Source of the DNA: Enchytraeus crypticus
Taxonomy: Eukaryota > Annelida > Clitellata > Enchytraeida > Enchytraeidae
Assembly (NCBI GenBank): GCA_905160935.1
Contig: CAJHZI010000481.1
Span: 1,508,501-1,572,500, forward strand
Length of the DNA stretch: 64,000 nucleotides
Direction of reading: 5' to 3'
Shown: in pieces, positions 60,701-64,000 of the stretch
Layout: every line of letters begins with the position of its first letter
Position numbering within the stretch: position 1 is the first letter of the stretch
The notes under the pieces: model-generated
The model's input: the letters and a program-made list of their open reading frames with translations, nothing else
Told to the model about the DNA's origin: nothing
Database searches by the model: none
Translations under genes and position numbers: made by a program

Positions 60701-63548
60701 CAGTATCTAACAGCATATATTCAGGTAAGGCTGGTTCCGACACAAATTTGAAATGGTAGTGGTACAAAGGAATGGTAGCGGGAAGCGAGACGGGCCTACA
60801 GAAGATAATGGATAGTCTGAATGATACGGCATTGAAATATGGAATGAAGATTAACATCAAAGAGACAAAAGTGATGAGAGTATTCCATAAAAATCTGGAA
60901 ATGTTTGACTCAATCTAGGTGGATTTGTGCTTGTTAAATTCAAATTATGAATTTTTTTTAATTTTAGTGTGCTACCTTAATATTTTTGCAGCCAGATTTA
61001 CAAATAATTATATATGACATTCTGTATGTGTTAAGACTATCTGGAGTAAATAATTTTGCACCATAGCAATGCAATAATGTCATAACTATTTTCGTAACTT
61101 CATAATTGATCTGAGAGTTTCAAATTTGAAACCCTAAGGTAAATTATGAAGCTTATTACTGGTCAGTTTATAGCAAACGGTGTATATTATGATCATTTTT
61201 CTATGGAAGTACACGTGTTTACCAAATCATCTTTATTTGACATTTTTATGTTACTATATTGCACTTTGTCTCTGAAATATTGGATCAAATTTTAGCCAAG
61301 ACATTTCCACTTAATTATAAACGTATCTAATATATAGGCCTATAGTGACAAAAATAATTGATGAAGCATTCTATTTCCTCAGTATAATCAAGGAGAATAT
61401 TTCAGATACAATAATAATGCTAAATATCTATATTATGAACATTTGTTGATCAACTTACAATATTTTAAGAAATGTACACGAATAAATACCACTTCTCTTC
61501 TTTTTTCATTGTTATACTTTTACCCAGGTGAAAAAATTGTGGTAGCTATTATGACTTAATTAATTTTTAGGCATATTTACCATGAACCATTTTAAAAATG
61601 TTTGTCATAACCATGATTATTATGAGTAAAGTTAAACAATTGGAACATTATCCAAACCATTTCGAACTCGAATCGAACTCTTGCGAGTTGGAAAGCAAGC
61701 CGAACCCGAACCGAACCCGAACCCTCGTTAGAACCGAACCCGAACCGAACCGAACTTTAATTTTCAATGAACCGAACCGAACCGAACTCTCAAATTGCCA
61801 ACTGATAACCAAACCCGATCAAATGTTCGTTGAAAATGAAAGTTCGAACCGAACTTTCATTTTCAACGAACCGAACCGAACCCGAACTCTGGAAATTACT
61901 GGAAATTCATAAAATTCCCATCTCTAGCGTAAAGCTTAACATTTTTGATTGCGTTTACATTTATGTTTTACATTTGCCCTAAACGGGTTCAATTTATTAG
62001 TCTTTTTCAAAAATTTAGAGCTTTACTAGGACACCATTACTCTGTCATATTGCTTAAATTGGCAAATAACTCTTTGTAACGTTTTGAAGTATCAAAATGT
62101 TATTTAACAGTTCTAATAATTGTAACTAGTGCCAATAACTGTACAGCTTATACACTTTAGTTTAACATCCGCTTGTGTTCCAAAGGTACAATTTCAGAGG
62201 CGCGGTCCGACAGATATTCGGACCGATGGCCTCCTGATTAACAGGTAAGTTGAGGTAACCGTGCTAGCCATTCGGCCATCCAGCCCTAAAGTTCTTTTCT
62301 AGTCTGATCTGCAATGCTGCGTATATAGGAAGATGTCGGTCAGTTTCTGGTTCGATGATGATGTCTCATCTCTCTCTGCCTAAACACTCTGAGCAGATGG
62401 AACAAGAAGAAGAATTTAAAGAATCTCAACAATCTGGAAGAGTTGGAAGAAGAATCACAGTTCGTGATACTGGAAACCAGGCTAGCGATGGAAACCTGGA
62501 AAATTTTGCTGCAAATGGTGACGCACTGAGCGGATCAAAAGTAGAGGGAGCTTACAAAGCTAACGAAATTGTTGTGCTTAGAGATTCAAGTGGTGGTGCG
62601 CTAGATAGAAACGATCGTGAGGAAATTAAGGGAAAACAATCGGGAAACTATCTGAGGTCCAGCAACTCTACTCATTTTTTAAATCATTCTCGACAAAATC
62701 AAGGAAAATCTGTTCTAACGATGGCAACAACGCTTGAAGATAGGGTCAGTCATTTATTCCTGCATTAAATGTATTAATTAATTAAATGCATTTAATTTTA
62801 TTATTTAAATTATATTAAATTAAATTAAAAATTAAATTAATTAAATGAATTAAATTAAAAATAGATAAATGCTTAATACTTGCATGAATTTTATGGGGAC
62901 AAAAATTTACTCTAAGAAGTGTTATGAGCATTGTATCCATACTTATTTATTGCTGTGTACGATCAAAGCAAAGAAGAAAAGATTTAATATGTGAATTTTA
63001 TCAGTAATTACTGATAAAACTCACATATTGAACCTAAATTAAAAATATTTTATCCCTGCTGATCAGATTCTTCTTTAAATTAAATTTTTTGAAAAACAAT
63101 AGCCTATAGTTCCTTCAATTTTATGAGGCTGTTGGAATCTTATTTTCTCTTTTAAGATTGTTTTATATTTAATATGGCGTATAAAAATTTACTTATAATT
63201 TTTATTAACGTTAATTCATTTAACATTTCACATCGTTAAAATCTTTATTTATATTTTTAACAGATTTCAAATTTTGTCAAACTTCTCGATGGTAATCATC
63301 TTAACTGTCAGGAACAGGTCACAGTTCTGAATAATTTAAAAATGGAATACGAAGAATTACAGCAGTTTTATGAGGCCATTGCAACGTGTAAGGGCTTACA
63401 TCAAGAAAATGGTGAAAGTTTAAACAATTCCTCTGATAAAGAATGCGAGGAGAACGATGCTCAATTTCGAACGGATCAGGAGCGGCACCTGGAGATTGGA
63501 ATACTGGAACTCAGTATGGCAATAAATGAGCTGATCAATAGAGTTGAG
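57639..63548 (+). CDS. AKNA-like protein, first five coding exons, 3' incomplete
   Basis: Exons 57639-57705, 58104-58838, 59524-60360, 62329-62744 and 63264-63548 join in consistent phase to give 780 residues, open at the end. The family call rests on residues about 455-490, YRDYNELLKKLSIAENTIDQ followed by MRLGARVDI, which matches the AKNA motif of vertebrates (a leucine-rich stretch then IDQLRLGAKV), and on a later helical segment (ILELSMAINELINRVE). Vertebrate AKNA is a centrosomal microtubule organiser first described as an AT-hook transcription factor. Here PPRGRS (residues about 263-268) is only a weak AT-hook-like stretch. The function is inferred from family only. Confidence 0.75.
58104..58838 (+). 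CDS. AKNA-like exon 2
   Basis: 245 residues: DLQIDDAGIWYNDEDSPPLT, a Ser/Thr-rich part, DEWDLRLDSSYPELASGYLT, and a C-terminal acidic segment EVEDIEDTAEFELLEAALSS. Ends KPPRGRS, phase 1. Confidence 0.88.
58910..59070 (+). repeat. Repeat family B, copy 7
   Basis: In AKNA-like intron 2. TTTAGGACCTTTTTCTTTCT, CTTCGGCACATGCTTTTTTC, AGATCGTTTGGGGTGAATCG, CCTGACATCATCCTTGTATG, AGGAAACGGACGTTAAACCA and an ATT tail. Nearly full length. Confidence 0.85.
59132..59166 (+). other. Possible poison exon in AKNA-like gene
   Basis: A 35-nt stretch lies between a good acceptor (TTTTCCTGACAG) and a good donor (GTAAGC). It continues exon 2's phase but, being 35 nt long, throws exon 4 (59524) into a frame that soon meets TAA. 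Direct exon 2 to 59524 splicing keeps the frame. So inclusion would truncate the protein, or it is a chance decoy. Confidence 0.35.
59524..60360 (+). CDS. AKNA-like exon with the AKNA motif
   Basis: 279 residues. Starts SGLSSTRGSQIPVIRGRSSS, then Ser/Arg/Pro-rich, KPQSNSRSVDLSANKKPRSN, YASYDRIDGKSSLYGSQLSL, and the AKNA motif. Acceptor GTAAG is poor, but both phases (1 in, 1 out) fit. Ends at GTATAA. Confidence 0.85.
60785..60900 (+). pseudogene. Reverse transcriptase fragment inside the hAT-like element
   Basis: Reads ETGLQKIMDSLNDTALKYGM, then KINIKETKVMRV, matching the conserved part of LINE reverse transcriptases after the YXDD box (a helix, then G-x-x-I-N-x-x-K-T-K). It is short and lacks the rest. 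Confidence 0.65.
61825..61871. repeat. Perfect 22-bp hairpin near the hAT-like 3' end
   Basis: Arms 61825-61846 and 61850-61871 are exact complements around a 3-nt loop, about 55 bp inside the element's right end. The core reads GTTGAAAATGAAAG on the left. Confidence 0.9.
62329..62744 (+). CDS. AKNA-like exon 4
   Basis: Encodes GRCRSVSGSMMMSHLSLPKH, SEQMEQEEEFKESQQSGRVG, then a polar stretch ending KSVLTMATTLEDR. Phase 1 to 0; donor GTCAGT. Confidence 0.82.
62745..63263. other. AKNA-like intron, AT-rich
   Basis: Contains ATTAAATTAA microsatellite-like runs at about 62770-62870; nothing else recognised. Confidence 0.5.
63264..63548 (+). CDS. AKNA-like exon 5
   Basis: 95 residues: ISNFVKLLDGNHLNCQEQVT, VLNNLKMEYEELQQFYEAIA and ERHLEIGILELSMAINELIN. 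Predicted coiled-coil-like helices, as in the AKNA central domain. Phase 0 in and out; donor GTAGGA. Later exons lie beyond the window. Confidence 0.83.
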
Positions 63549-63689
63549 GTAGGATTATTTGTAATGTCGACATCAAGAATTTGAGTCTTTGTAGCTTAAT
63601 TATTATTCTTACTAGATTTTGATTAATTTATCTTTAGAATACTGGTGGAACTGACAGACAGTGGCAGTCTTACATTTGAATTAATATTG

Positions 63690-64000
63690 TAGAGATATCC
63701 TTGAGAGTGGCCTGTTAGTCTTTGTAGAGTGGCCTGTTAGTCTTTGTAGAGTGGCCTGTTAGTCTTTGTAGAGTGGCCTGTGAGTCTTTGTAGAATACCT
63801 TTGAGTCTTTGTAGAGTGGCCAATTAGTCTTTATAGAGTGGCCTATGAGTTTCTGTAGAGTGGCCTATGAGTCTTTGTAGAGTGGCCTATGAGTCTTTGT
63901 AGAGTGGCCTATTAGTCTTTGTAGAGTGGCCTGTGAGTCTTTGTAGAGTGGCCTGTGAGTCTTTGTAGAGTGGCCTGTGAGTCTTTGTAGAGTGGCCTGT
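63690..64000. repeat. 22-bp minisatellite, about 14 copies, cut by the window edge
   Basis: Units read AGAGTGGCCTGTGAGTCTTT followed by GT, with TGTTAG and TATGAG variants. It lies in the AKNA-like intron after exon 5. Confidence 0.92.

Larger units (their letters stand above)
60427..61926. mobile_element. hAT-like non-autonomous element, about 1.5 kb
   Basis: Ends TAGAGATGAGAAT and ATTCCCATCTCTA are inverted repeats; GCGTAAAG lies on both sides (60419-60426, 61927-61934) as an 8-bp target duplication, typical of hAT. Both ends carry arrays of GAACCGAACC-type repeats in the same orientation (60438-60610 and 61660-61895). No transposase remnant is seen. In AKNA-like intron before the exon at 62329. 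Confidence 0.85.

Overview
This window is nuclear DNA from an intron-rich, AT-rich animal genome, probably a marine invertebrate; the species cannot be named from sequence alone. The evidence is multi-exon genes with GT/AG introns, metazoan protein families (a laminin, a PRRC2/BAT2 protein and an AKNA-like protein), many short interspersed repeats, and decayed non-LTR and DNA transposons. Nothing in it is bacterial: no operons, rRNA, true tRNA genes or CRISPR.

Layout. (1) Positions 1-13971 are mostly repeats and non-coding sequence. They probably lie in the first intron of a laminin gene read on the minus strand. Its first coding exon, with a signal peptide and the start of the laminin N-terminal domain, is at 13972-14374. 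(2) Positions 14375-21283 separate this gene from a divergently transcribed gene; they hold retroelement relics, a possible paired-CCAAT promoter and a 28-bp tandem array. (3) Positions 21284-49366 (+) hold a complete PRRC2 gene. I assembled it from 33 coding exons whose splice phases all agree and close on one frame of 10,146 nt (3,381 residues). A possible alternative last exon lies at 41666-41720 with its own polyadenylation signals. (4) Positions 49367-57638 are intergenic or 3' UTR, with arrays and a foldback element. (5) From 57639 to the right edge are the first five phase-consistent exons (780 residues) of an AKNA-like gene, incomplete at the right.

Repeats. Family A is a tRNA-like SINE with a B-box-like core. 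Family B is a short element with an (ATT)n tail. A and B share a similar 3' end. Families C, D and E are other interspersed repeats. There are also two mariner-like foldback elements, two hAT-like elements with 8-bp target-site duplications, and several minisatellites. Copies often sit within introns, some directly beside splice acceptors.

Functionally the three genes look unrelated: an extracellular matrix protein, a large disordered RNA-binding/translation-associated protein, and a possible centrosomal/AT-hook-type protein. The most interesting signals are exon-boundary and transposon structures: a laminin splice donor repeated in tandem, an alternative PRRC2 terminus, a possible poison exon in the AKNA-like gene, and a hAT-type element with direct subterminal arrays and a long perfect hairpin.
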